From Sphingobacterium sp. SGG-5 (GTDB lineage: Bacteria > Bacteroidota > Bacteroidia > Sphingobacteriales > Sphingobacteriaceae): a DNA stretch of 64,000 nt. The stretch is from NCBI RefSeq assembly GCF_011043525.1, contig NZ_JAAKGO010000002.1, forward strand, positions 248,001 through 312,000, given 5' to 3'. A model generated the notes under the pieces. That model searched no databases. It was not told the DNA's origin and worked only from the letters and a program-made list of their open reading frames with translations. Position 1 is the stretch's first letter; the number at the start of each line of letters is the position of its first letter. The position numbers and the translations under genes were made by a program. Shown here piece after piece: positions 42,908-50,941 of the stretch.

Positions 42908-44187
42908 AATTGTCGTGATTTATGGCCGGCAGTAATCATCACATTGTAAACATATAATACAGCCGTAATAAGCAACAGCAGTGCACCTATTTTTAAAACG
43001 ATCTGATGGAGGAGAACAATACCGAAGATAAATAGGATAAACCCGCCGAGATAACTATACAGCATGATTTTATATATGTTATCGTTGAAAATTTCCTTTG
43101 GAGCGGGCGTCTTTCCCTTGTGTGCCTTATTGTGGTAAACCTTGTTCCAAATAATAAAGGGCATCGTTTTGAAGGTCATGCCCAGAATAATGGCGGTAAT
43201 CCAACCAAAAAAAATACAGAAGCCGTAGATAATGGCCATCCTTGGGAACAGTCCCTGAGGTAAGAAAGTCAGCGCGATGATCAAAGCCACAAACGGTAAA
43301 AACATCTGTACGATCGAGATCAGCGACGTTTTTACCTGCTGGTCTATGCTTCTTCTAATTCTAACCTTATAGGCGTTATAACAATATTTGCAGAACAATA
43401 CAACAGCCAGCAGCCCCAGAATGATCGGGATATAAAATGATATGGCTGGAAAATTTGCAAGATACGCTATTGAAAATCCGATCAGGGCCATATTCAGTAA
43501 GACAAAAACCAACCATAATAGCCTCTCATTTGTATATTTGGAAATCAAAAACATAGGTATCAATCTCGAACCTACTCCCACCACCATCAATACAAACCAT
43601 CCCACAATTCCAAGATGTGCATGGATAGCCAAATAATCCACTGAATTTCCAACAAATATCGGTGTACGGAAATTCAGCACCAGTAATAGGCCAAAAAAAG
43701 TGGTTGCAAACAACCACAAAGCAGCCGTGATCACATACCAAGCGTGTACATTTCGCCGGTTACTCTTAAAAGAACTTCCCAACACATTGGCAAGATAACA
43801 GATCACGCCAAGATTAATCAGTATCGCCCCGATCTGCATGAGCAAACCCATATCGAATACATAGAAGCCATAAATCAAAAGAGGGATACCGATAGCCGTA
43901 AGCCAAAAGGTCAGGTAGGCCAATCGGTCGCTGTCCAGTTTGCCTTCCACCAGTACCGGCAAGAGCTGATGGGATGCCCCAAAGATAATCATGGTACCCC
44001 AAGCCAAAGCCATGGTATGTGTGATAGCTAATGTCTGGGGATTAAAATAATGTACTCCGACGACCTCGGTATGGCATAATAGAAGGATTGTACCCAAAAG
44101 AAAACCCAAAGAGGCATAGATATAAAACGGCAATACCACTTTATAATTGGTTGTTTTCTGCAAGCCGCCGATAAGAGGAGACATCAT
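42904..44187 (-). CDS. Heme-copper-oxidase-subunit-I-like/NnrS-like membrane protein
   Basis: A 427-residue protein with about twelve membrane helices. Histidines inside helices are conserved-looking: His57 (AITHTMALAWGTMIIFG), His73 (ASHQLLPVL) and the pair in YLAIHAHLGIVGWFVLMVVG near 187-189, a layout reminiscent of heme ligands in cytochrome oxidase subunit I and in NnrS. The copper-site HPEVY-type motif of true oxidases is missing and no subunit II is encoded nearby. It is therefore not a standard terminal oxidase. Operon context suggests nitric oxide or low-oxygen response. Confidence 0.75.
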   Translation of the reverse strand: MMSPLIGGLQKTTNYKVVLPFYIYASLGFLLGTILLLCHTEVVGVHYFNPQTLAITHTMALAWGTMIIFGASHQLLPVLVEGKLDSDRLAYLTFWLTAIGIPLLIYGFYVFDMGLLMQIGAILINLGVICYLANVLGSSFKSNRRNVHAWYVITAALWLFATTFFGLLLVLNFRTPIFVGNSVDYLAIHAHLGIVGWFVLMVVGVGSRLIPMFLISKYTNERLLWLVFVLLNMALIGFSIAYLANFPAISFYIPIILGLLAVVLFCKYCYNAYKVRIRRSIDQQVKTSLISIVQMFLPFVALIIALTFLPQGLFPRMAIIYGFCIFFGWITAIILGMTFKTMPFIIWNKVYHNKAHKGKTPAPKEIFNDNIYKIMLYSYLGGFILFIFGIVLLHQIVLKIGALLLLITAVLYVYNVMITAGHKSRQL

Positions 44188-44194
44188 AGGGAAC

Positions 44195-45037
44195 TTATTT
44201 ATTCTTAAAGATCAATAGATAAACTTCACCATCCTGCACTTCCTTTATTCTATAATCAAATGCTCTTTCTTTCAGCTCCGTAAGTAAAAATACAGGAATT
44301 CTTTTATGATAAACATACAAGGCTTTCTCTGGAGGTAAAACCTCCAGATTTTCCAGAATGGTCATCATGGGCATGGGCATCTCCAAATGACGCACATCGA
44401 TTTCTACCAGATTGTTTTCATATCGCTTTAGCAATATCTCCCAATCTCCCGAAGATGACACATCTTCTCCCGCCACATTGACTTCCTTTTTTTCGATATC
44501 ATCATCTGCCCCATTTATTTTATAAAAATAAGTTTCGATCGTATCGGAATCAATAAAGTTGACACAGGTCTGAAATCCCTGTTTTTCCAATAACTTTATC
44601 AATGGGACAGGTTCAAAATTGTTGATAATGACCAAAACCTCTCCAGGATTCAGGGACTTGACTTTTTGCTGTATGGATTTGAGTGGATCATTTCCCTCAG
44701 CCAGCATGGCACGTACATCAAAATTGATCAGCTGATCCGGTCGTATGTTTTTTAAATAGTCGGGCTTTGGGCTATTTTTCTGCGCCGCATCTTCGGGCAA
44801 AGCTGTTCGAGACTGATCTGATTCAAAACCAAGGGGGGCCAAAGCCTTAAAAAAATCTTTCGGTTTGCATCCTCCGATTTTAGATGCCATCGCAATGGTC
44901 GTACGCCCCGCCATCAAAGCTCTTAAAACCGGATTTCGCAGTTTTTTGAAATCAGGACTCAGTGCTACAATGGCCTCCAACGCATCGGGATGATGTTTTA
45001 ACAATGCCGCAATTTTGGTTCGTTCATCGATCAACAT
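44195..45037 (-). CDS. DUF1858/DUF2249-type protein, first gene of the stress operon
   Basis: A 280-residue soluble protein. Residues about 1-70 (IAALLKHHPDALEAIVALSP, PVLRALMAGRTTIAMASKIGG) resemble DUF1858-like helical domains found at the start of hemerythrin and hybrid-cluster operons. A DUF2249/TusA-like region lies about 98-175 (FDVRAMLAEGNDPLKSI, EVLVIINNFEPVPLIKLLEK). A second TusA-like unit ends the protein (EIDVRHLEMPMPMMTILENL). Function unknown. 7 bp before the membrane-protein gene. Confidence 0.8.
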   Translation of the reverse strand: MLIDERTKIAALLKHHPDALEAIVALSPDFKKLRNPVLRALMAGRTTIAMASKIGGCKPKDFFKALAPLGFESDQSRTALPEDAAQKNSPKPDYLKNIRPDQLINFDVRAMLAEGNDPLKSIQQKVKSLNPGEVLVIINNFEPVPLIKLLEKQGFQTCVNFIDSDTIETYFYKINGADDDIEKKEVNVAGEDVSSSGDWEILLKRYENNLVEIDVRHLEMPMPMMTILENLEVLPPEKALYVYHKRIPVFLLTELKERAFDYRIKEVQDGEVYLLIFKNK

Positions 45038-45094
45038 ATTTACCTCCAGAGTTTATCGGTTCCTTATTCGACTTTATTTAATATATCTTAGAAC

Positions 45095-45102
45095 AAATGT
45101 AA
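45095..45102 (-). promoter_or_regulatory. Candidate -7 box of the stress operon
   Basis: TACATTTG on the minus strand matches TAnnTTTG, giving a start near 45091 and a leader of about 54 nt. There is no TTTG 17-23 bp upstream; a palindrome lies there instead, as in activator-dependent promoters. Confidence 0.45.
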
Positions 45103-45117
45103 ATAATAATTCTCTTA

Positions 45118-45141
45118 TAAAAGTATTCAAGTACTTTTATT
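45118..45141. promoter_or_regulatory. Palindromic operator candidate ATAAAAGTA-N6-TACTTTTAT
   Basis: Two perfect 9-bp arms with a 6-bp spacer (TTCAAG). The centre is at about -38 from the predicted start of the stress operon, close to the -41.5 position of class II activators (CRP/FNR family). A repressor site for the operon's own Rrf2 protein is the alternative. Related sequence TTATAAAA continues on both sides. Confidence 0.55.
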
Positions 45142-45191
45142 CTTTTATAAAACTATAATTTGACAAAACATTGTATTTCCAAAAAAGGCCA

Positions 45192-45222
45192 TAAAAAAAC
45201 AGCTCCGGAATAGGGGAGCTGT
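45192..45222 (-). terminator. Terminator after gcvH
   Basis: Minus-strand ACAGCTCC, an 8-nt loop and GGAGCTGT followed by seven T residues. It lies 27 bp past the gcvH stop and separates gcvH from the downstream stress operon. Confidence 0.85.
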
Positions 45223-45248
45223 CTTTCAATCATGTTAAAATTACACGA

Positions 45249-45629
45249 TTATATGCTAACTTCTGCTTGATATTGCTCGGATGACAACAGTCCGTCAATA
45301 TCTCCAGGCGTTGTCAACTTCACACGAATAATCCATCCTTCACCGTACGGATCGGAATTCACGAGTTCGGGTGACGAATCAATAGCATCATTGACAGCCA
45401 AAACCGTCGCCGACACCGGCATAAACAAATCAGACACGGTTTTAACGGCTTCGATCGTGCCAAAAACTTCATTGGCGGCCACCTCATCCCCTACGGTATT
45501 GATGTCTACAAATACGATATCGCCCAATTCACGTTGAGCAAAGTCTGTGATACCAATAACGGCCTCGTCGCCCTCAACACGCACCCACTCATGGTCTTTT
45601 GTGTATTTTAATTCTGCTGGGAAATTCAT
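45249..45629 (-). CDS. gcvH: Glycine cleavage system H protein
   Basis: A 126-residue lipoyl carrier that shuttles the aminomethyl group between P, T and L proteins. The block [22 protein letters not shown] contains the lipoyl-lysine (Lys in EAVKTVSD, about residue 63). Length and the N-terminal [20 protein letters not shown] are standard. It stands alone as a single-gene unit with its own promoter and terminator. Confidence 0.97.
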   Translation of the reverse strand: MNFPAELKYTKDHEWVRVEGDEAVIGITDFAQRELGDIVFVDINTVGDEVAANEVFGTIEAVKTVSDLFMPVSATVLAVNDAIDSSPELVNSDPYGEGWIIRVKLTTPGDIDGLLSSEQYQAEVSI

Positions 45630-45648
45630 ATTTTATTTTTTCTTTTCC

Positions 45649-45679
45649 CAAACTTAGATAAAATTACCTTTATATGCAA
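45649..45679 (-). promoter_or_regulatory. gcvH promoter
   Basis: Minus-strand TTG (45679-45677), a 20-bp spacer and TAAGTTTG (45656-45649) fit the Bacteroidota consensus. The -33 end lies inside the left arm of the 12-bp inverted repeat at 45668-45700, so a protein bound there would affect gcvH. Confidence 0.6.
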
Positions 45680-45700
45680 TATAATGGGTTGCATATAAAG
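45668..45700. repeat. 12-bp perfect inverted repeat between gcvH and anmK
   Basis: CTTTATATGCAA (45668-45679), a 9-bp spacer, TTGCATATAAAG (45689-45700). The arms are exact. Placed over the gcvH -33 region and about 31 bp before the anmK ATG, it is a good candidate operator for both genes. Confidence 0.7.
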
Positions 45701-45730
45701 ATGAAAAAGGAATATTCTTATTTTTATGCT

Positions 45731-46921
45731 ATGAACAGGCAGATTTCTAATCTCTACACGATCAGTAAAAAAAGCAATCGGCTGATTATCGGCCTCATGT
45801 CGGGTACATCGCTTGATGGGTTGGATATGGCGTTATGCCGCATCCATGGCAGTGGTGTGGAGACGACACTCGAGTTACTGAACTTCGAGACAAAAACGTA
45901 TACCGATGATTTCCGTACGGAAATACGTGAAGTTTTTGCGAAAAGCCATATTGATCATCAAAAACTCTGCGGCCTCCATGCCTACGTCGGGCGTGTGCAT
46001 GCTCAATTTGTCCAAGAAGCTCTGATATCTTGGAATATCTGCTCCCAAGAGGTTGACTTGATTGCCAGTCACGGTCAAACTGTCTTTCATGCTCCTCAAA
46101 GCTGGACAAATGACAATACGCTACCTAACAGCACATTACAAATCGGAGATGGTGACCATATCGCTGTACATACCGGTATCATCACAGTGTCCGACTTCCG
46201 CCAAAAACATGTTGCAGCCGGCGGCGAAGGTGCCCCACTTGCCGCATACGGAGACTATCTGCTATATAACGACGATACCGAAAACAGGATATTACTAAAT
46301 ATTGGCGGTATTGCCAACCTTACGTTCCTTCCACACCGCCATAGCACTGCCTCCGCTTTTGCGACGGACCTGGGTCCCGGAAATACGATAATGAACCAAT
46401 ATGTCTCCCATTATCTGGGCAAAGACATGGATGAAAATGGAACTATGGCTGCTAAAGGTCACGTTAACCACGACCTCCTTAAAAATTTGTTCGACGAACC
46501 TTTCTTTCTGTTAGATTTCCCGAAAACGACCGGTGTGGAACTATTTAATCTTGATTATTTTCATGCTAAGATGAGAGGTCTGCATCTCCGACACGATGAT
46601 ATCTTGGCCACATTAAATGCCTTTTCGGCACAATCCATCTATCAGGGAATCCAACAGATCGCGACGGAGGGCGCCTCGACAAGTGTCTATTGCAGCGGTG
46701 GAGGTATCCACAACACGACACTGATGAACCATATACGGAATGGATTATCCAAAGAAATCAACTTGAGGGACATTACTGCCTTAGGCATGAACCCCGATGC
46801 CAAGGAAGCTTGTCTTTTTGCATTATTGGCAAATGAGACGGTTGCCGGCAACCCGGAAAACGTACGATACATCAAAGATTCACCTGCCATATGTATGGGA
46901 AAGATCAGCTTTCCACATTAG
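45731..46921 (+). CDS. anmK: Anhydro-N-acetylmuramic acid kinase
   Basis: A 396-residue sugar kinase of the ASKHA fold that phosphorylates and opens 1,6-anhydroMurNAc during peptidoglycan recycling. Start MNRQISNLYTISKK at 45731 is used; the frame can extend to 45674 but that would run through the inverted repeat region. Motifs: LIIGLMSGTSLDGLDMALC (about 17-35), SHGQTVFHAP, RILLNIGGIANLTFLP, ATDLGPGNTIMNQY and YCSGGGIHNTTLM. Cell-wall hydrolases in this window (33656-37256) could feed the same pathway. Its stop overlaps the convergent DUF2461 stop by 4 bp. Confidence 0.95.
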   Translation: MNRQISNLYTISKKSNRLIIGLMSGTSLDGLDMALCRIHGSGVETTLELLNFETKTYTDDFRTEIREVFAKSHIDHQKLCGLHAYVGRVHAQFVQEALISWNICSQEVDLIASHGQTVFHAPQSWTNDNTLPNSTLQIGDGDHIAVHTGIITVSDFRQKHVAAGGEGAPLAAYGDYLLYNDDTENRILLNIGGIANLTFLPHRHSTASAFATDLGPGNTIMNQYVSHYLGKDMDENGTMAAKGHVNHDLLKNLFDEPFFLLDFPKTTGVELFNLDYFHAKMRGLHLRHDDILATLNAFSAQSIYQGIQQIATEGASTSVYCSGGGIHNTTLMNHIRNGLSKEINLRDITALGMNPDAKEACLFALLANETVAGNPENVRYIKDSPAICMGKISFPH

Positions 46922-47580
46922 GTTTCTATCGCGTCATGCAAGAATTTTTTAAAAGGGTATATGCGCTGACAAATCGTGAGAACCCCCTGTAATGCATCAG
47001 AGTTGGTTAATTGCCTGTTCGATAAAGGTTGATGAATAATAAAACTTTTCAGCTTGAGCGTCTCGATGTTCACATCATCCGCAGCATAACCTGCAGGTGG
47101 TCTCGACAATTTATCTTCCGAAGACAAATCCTCCACAGTCCATCCCCCCGCCGATAATGCGCTAATCAAACCTTCGGCGTTATAGTCTATTTCCTGACGT
47201 ACCGCATCTAAGTGTTCTTTTTTGGGGCGCCAGTATCCACAAGCAATAAAAGATTTTTCCGGTTCAATATGTATGTAATATTCTGGACCATCCAGTTTTC
47301 GCCCATCTATAGAAATCCCTGCTGCAAGCCAACTTTTATAGGGGGACTTGTCCTTCGAAAAACGAACGTCCCTATAGATTCTAAACATACATTTGCCCGC
47401 ATTGATATCCGTATTAATATTCGGGTCAAACTTGGCCAAACCTGCTATCATCTCCGTAATGAAGCCTTTTACATCTTCCTGCGCGCGCAAATAATCGTCC
47501 TTATTTTCCTGAAACCATTCCCGATTGTTGTTTCCTTTAAGGCTTGTGAGAAAATTAAAGGTTGTTCGCTGTATATGCAT
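46918..47580 (-). CDS. DUF2461 family protein
   Basis: A 220-residue protein starting MHIQRTTFNFLTSLKGNNNR at 47580, one base past the cdsA stop at 47582; the longer frame to 47640 would overlap cdsA. DUF2461 blocks NREWFQENKDDYLRAQEDV, CMFRIYRDVRFSKDKSPYKS and GPEYYIHIEPEKSFIACGYW are clear. The family function is not established. Confidence 0.88.
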   Translation of the reverse strand: MHIQRTTFNFLTSLKGNNNREWFQENKDDYLRAQEDVKGFITEMIAGLAKFDPNINTDINAGKCMFRIYRDVRFSKDKSPYKSWLAAGISIDGRKLDGPEYYIHIEPEKSFIACGYWRPKKEHLDAVRQEIDYNAEGLISALSAGGWTVEDLSSEDKLSRPPAGYAADDVNIETLKLKSFIIHQPLSNRQLTNSDALQGVLTICQRIYPFKKFLHDAIET

Positions 47581-47581
47581 A

Positions 47582-48382
47582 TTATTGCCAGATAAGCAAA
47601 AATAAAAAAACCAAGGGAGCAGCAAGCAGGAGTCCGTCAAAACGATCCATCAAACCGCCGTGGCCCGGAAGAATATGCCCTGAATCTTTCACGCCTAAGC
47701 TCCGTTTAAACATGGATTCAACCAAATCACCAAAGGTGCCAAAAATTCCTATGAGTACCGCCATGGTCGCCCATTGTCCACTTGTCAACCCCTCAAAATA
47801 TTGGGCCAGATTAATAGCAATCAATAAAGCAAAGACTACTCCACCGATCAGGCCTTCCCAGGTCTTATTGGGTGATATCCGCTCAAATAATTTATGCTTG
47901 CCAAAGCTCCTTCCAGCCAAATAGGCTCCGGTGTCGTTAGACCATAAAATAATTAAAAAGCCGAGGGGAATATAGGGATTAAAAGAACCTTGCACAAAGC
48001 CTAATGCGACAAAAAACAAAAACGGCAAAAAGGCATAACCTATGCCCAAACTGGTATAAGCGATATCGTCAAAAGGCCTCTCCCGCTTTTGGAATAACGA
48101 AACAATGCACATCATAGAAAACATAGGAACGATCAGCCAGACTTTTGCAAAGGGTATCATACCCACACAATGCAGCCCGATCAGTAAACCTAATACCGAG
48201 GCTGTCAGTATTCCCCAAAGCACCTGCGGCTTCACAGTACCTTTCGACACCATACCGTAGAATTCGTAGAGACATCCTATACCGATTAAAGAGAAAAAAA
48301 CAACAAAGACCTCTGGACCGAGGAGCGTTGCTCCAATTAATAGGACAACGAAGAAGAAACCCGTTATGGCACGCTGCAACAT
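47582..48382 (-). CDS. cdsA: Phosphatidate cytidylyltransferase (CDP-diglyceride synthase)
   Basis: A 266-residue integral membrane enzyme forming CDP-diacylglycerol from phosphatidate and CTP. Start MLQRAITGFFFVVLLIG at 48382, 4 bp after the DUF2007 stop. Signature: SPNKTWEGLIGGV and the C-terminal FGDLVESMFKRSLGVKDSG followed by LPGHGGLMDRFDGLL. About seven or eight membrane helices. Normal length. Confidence 0.94.
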   Translation of the reverse strand: MLQRAITGFFFVVLLIGATLLGPEVFVVFFSLIGIGCLYEFYGMVSKGTVKPQVLWGILTASVLGLLIGLHCVGMIPFAKVWLIVPMFSMMCIVSLFQKRERPFDDIAYTSLGIGYAFLPFLFFVALGFVQGSFNPYIPLGFLIILWSNDTGAYLAGRSFGKHKLFERISPNKTWEGLIGGVVFALLIAINLAQYFEGLTSGQWATMAVLIGIFGTFGDLVESMFKRSLGVKDSGHILPGHGGLMDRFDGLLLAAPLVFLFLLIWQ

Positions 48383-48386
48383 CTTG

Positions 48387-48605
48387 TTATTCTTCCTCCC
48401 CTTGCTGGTCAAACTCTGCTAAAATCGACAATGCTTCCTGACCGGTTGCTTCTTTAACATACAGCTCTATCCCGCCAAATTTCAAGGAAGAGTCTTGCTT
48501 ATTCAAAAGGATGGCCGGAACGCCATGCTCCTCAAGCAACTGCTTGTCCATCTCCGCTTTTATCGTGTTTGCATACGCGCGTATTTTAATCCAGTCTTTC
48601 TCCAT
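48387..48605 (-). CDS. DUF2007-type small protein
   Basis: A 72-residue protein starting MEKDWIKIRAYANTIKAEMD at 48605, within the last 20 bp of the upstream protease gene. The fold-like pattern (AEMDKQLLEEHGVPAILLNK, GGIELYVKEATGQEALSIL) matches the DUF2007/putative signal-transducing domain. Role unknown. The longer frame to 48683 would mostly duplicate protease sequence and is rejected. Confidence 0.8.
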   Translation of the reverse strand: MEKDWIKIRAYANTIKAEMDKQLLEEHGVPAILLNKQDSSLKFGGIELYVKEATGQEALSILAEFDQQGEEE

Positions 48606-49446
48606 GAATGTTTTCTTTATGTGTACGGATATATAACCAATATCCAAATAATCCCGTGAGAATAATGCTACCAATATACACAATTATGGGGTAGTTCTCA
48701 TAATTTTGCAGCTCCTGATATGTTTTGCCTTGTTTGGCATAATAATAAGCCATTACCGTCACGGAGGCATTATTCACAAAATGCCCCAATACGGGGACCC
48801 ATATATTCTGTGTCCATACCAGCATATACCCAAAAAAGACTCCCAGCACCACTCGGGGAAAGAAACCATAAAACTGCAGATGGATGGCACTGAACACAAT
48901 GGCTGTAATCCAAACCGTCAAATGGGTATTCCGTACCGCACGTCGCACAATTTGCATCAAGGAACCCCGGAAATAAAACTCTTCGGCAATAGCAGGTAAT
49001 ACGGCCATGACAACTATATTCAACAGCAGTAGAGATATGCTGTCCACCATGACAACTTGCTCGGTCAACGTCGCCATACTTTCTTCCTGGGTTTTCATCC
49101 ACCTTTCTATCACCTCCATGGATGCGGGTAATGACAGGCTTGCATTCCATTTTGCCAAAAGTTGCATAAGAGGTCCGCAAGCAAATAGAAAAAGGCTTCC
49201 TACAACGTATACATCTTTACTTTGCTGCTGCTGTGGGAAATAAACAAAATACTTCTCCAGATACTGTAAACCCAAAGCGGGCAAGAGAAACGCCCCTAAC
49301 GTACCTGCTATCAAGAGTGCATAGATAGAAAACGAACCTATACCAGTCACTGCAAATTGTAAGGCTACACTGAAAACCAACGTCAGTCCTAATAGAATGA
49401 TAAGGGATAGCCAAGGAGCATGTGTCGTTCTCATGTACTTGTTCAT
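48586..49446 (-). CDS. CPBP-family intramembrane metalloprotease
   Basis: A 286-residue membrane protein of the CAAX-protease/bacteriocin-processing (ABI) family. Motif 1 is AEEFYFRGSLMQIVRR, motif 2 FSAIHLQF, motif 3 LGHFVNNAS, supplying the glutamate and histidine metal ligands. About seven helices. Start chosen at 49446 (MNKYMRTTH). Substrate unknown. It precedes DUF2007 and cdsA as one unit. Confidence 0.9.
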   Translation of the reverse strand: MNKYMRTTHAPWLSLIILLGLTLVFSVALQFAVTGIGSFSIYALLIAGTLGAFLLPALGLQYLEKYFVYFPQQQQSKDVYVVGSLFLFACGPLMQLLAKWNASLSLPASMEVIERWMKTQEESMATLTEQVVMVDSISLLLLNIVVMAVLPAIAEEFYFRGSLMQIVRRAVRNTHLTVWITAIVFSAIHLQFYGFFPRVVLGVFFGYMLVWTQNIWVPVLGHFVNNASVTVMAYYYAKQGKTYQELQNYENYPIIVYIGSIILTGLFGYWLYIRTHKENIHGERLD

Positions 49447-49538
49447 AGCGTATAAAGATAATATTATTCGGTCACACAAACGAGATCTACAGATTTTTGA
49501 CTACTCTATGGAGTGAAAATACTTGCCATTATAAGCCT

Positions 49539-50909
49539 CTAATTTAAATTCCTCTTCAAACAATAATAGCCGAAGTAAGTTATATAAAGGTAGCAAACAA
49601 CCGGCAATAAAAAGGATTGCTGTAGACCCCATGTATCTGCAATGGCTCCCTGTAACAGCGGCACGAGAGCTCCACCTAATATGGCCATAACCAGCAGCGA
49701 TGAGCCTTGACTAGTATGCTCCTTTAATCCAGATATAGCGAGGGTAAAGATATTAGACCACATTACAGAATTGAACAATCCGATAGCGAGCAACGACCAG
49801 ATTGCAACATTCCCCGAAAGGAAGACAGCGGACAAAAGTAGTAGAATATTTATAACGGCAAAAAGCAGCAGCTTTTGTGAAGCCACTGACCGACCGATAT
49901 GAAAGGCAAGGAGATTACACAAGACCAACAATGCAAACACCCGCATCTGTCCAAAAGACAAATCTACTACACTAAAAATCAATAAAAATATGAGAGTGGC
50001 TACTACTAACATATACCCAGCTTTTTTATACCTGTTTATTTGATGATTTGCTGAAATTGCCCCCATGAATCTGCCGATCATAGCTCCTCCCCAATAAAGT
50101 GCCAAGTAGTTTTTTGCCGCATTCTCGGGTATATCTGCTATTTCAGGGAGCATCATAAAATTGATCAAAAAGCTTCCAATTGCGACCTCTGCACCGACAT
50201 AGCAGAAGATGCCAACGGCGCCCAATTTAAGCTGTGGAAACTGTAGTGCTCCTAAGCCTTTCGCTTGCACATTATCATTTTGGAAAATCGGCAATTTGAC
50301 CAGCTTCACCAGTACAAAAAGCAGTAGAAACACCAATCCAAATACCAAATACGGAATTTTGGTTTCTTTTCCTGTAATCTCATGACCGTGTGCAAACAAA
50401 TCAAAAATGAGATATCCACCAACCACCGGAGCCAGTGTCGTTCCCAATGAATTGAAACCCTGTACCAGATTTAAGCGTCCGGATGCCGAATGCTGTTCGC
50501 CGAGTAGGGCGACAAAAGGATTGGCTGTGATTTGTAACAACGTAAATCCTAAGCCCAATATAAAAAAAGCAGACAAGAACAACCCATATTGGGCATACTC
50601 GGCAGCCGGATAAAAAAGTAAACAGCCTAATGCCGATATCAGCAACCCGATCAAAATCCCATTTTTATATCCTATACGGTTGATCGGATCCGAATAAAAA
50701 TAGGAAATCAAAAAATAAATGAAAGAACCTATAAAATAGGCGCCGAAAAAGCAAAACTGCACTAACATAGCTTGCAAGTAGGATAAGCTGAACATCTCCT
50801 TGAGATGAGGAATAAGTATATCATTCATACAGGTGATAAAGCCCCACATAAAAAACAAGGACGTCAGTGTGATCAAGGGGATGGTATAGGTTCTCTTTGT
50901 TTGGTTCAT
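49539..50909 (-). CDS. FucP/FHS-family sugar:proton symporter
   Basis: A 456-residue MFS transporter of the fucose-galactose-glucose group. Family sequence LTSLFFMWGFITCMNDILIPHLK near residue 15 and NPFVALLGEQHSASGRLNLVQGFNSLGTTLAP near 130 are clear, with twelve helices. As the last gene of the glycan operon it should import a released monosaccharide (fucose, mannose or GlcNAc). Which one is not readable by eye. Confidence 0.9.
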   Translation of the reverse strand: MNQTKRTYTIPLITLTSLFFMWGFITCMNDILIPHLKEMFSLSYLQAMLVQFCFFGAYFIGSFIYFLISYFYSDPINRIGYKNGILIGLLISALGCLLFYPAAEYAQYGLFLSAFFILGLGFTLLQITANPFVALLGEQHSASGRLNLVQGFNSLGTTLAPVVGGYLIFDLFAHGHEITGKETKIPYLVFGLVFLLLFVLVKLVKLPIFQNDNVQAKGLGALQFPQLKLGAVGIFCYVGAEVAIGSFLINFMMLPEIADIPENAAKNYLALYWGGAMIGRFMGAISANHQINRYKKAGYMLVVATLIFLLIFSVVDLSFGQMRVFALLVLCNLLAFHIGRSVASQKLLLFAVINILLLLSAVFLSGNVAIWSLLAIGLFNSVMWSNIFTLAISGLKEHTSQGSSLLVMAILGGALVPLLQGAIADTWGLQQSFLLPVVCYLYITYFGYYCLKRNLN

Positions 50910-50941
50910 ATCTATGTATTTAATATTGAAAGATCATAAAG

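Noticed and set aside
42904..44187. A genuine terminal cytochrome oxidase subunit I
   Set aside because: No copper-site histidine motif, no subunit II or III genes, and only part of the heme-histidine pattern is visible.
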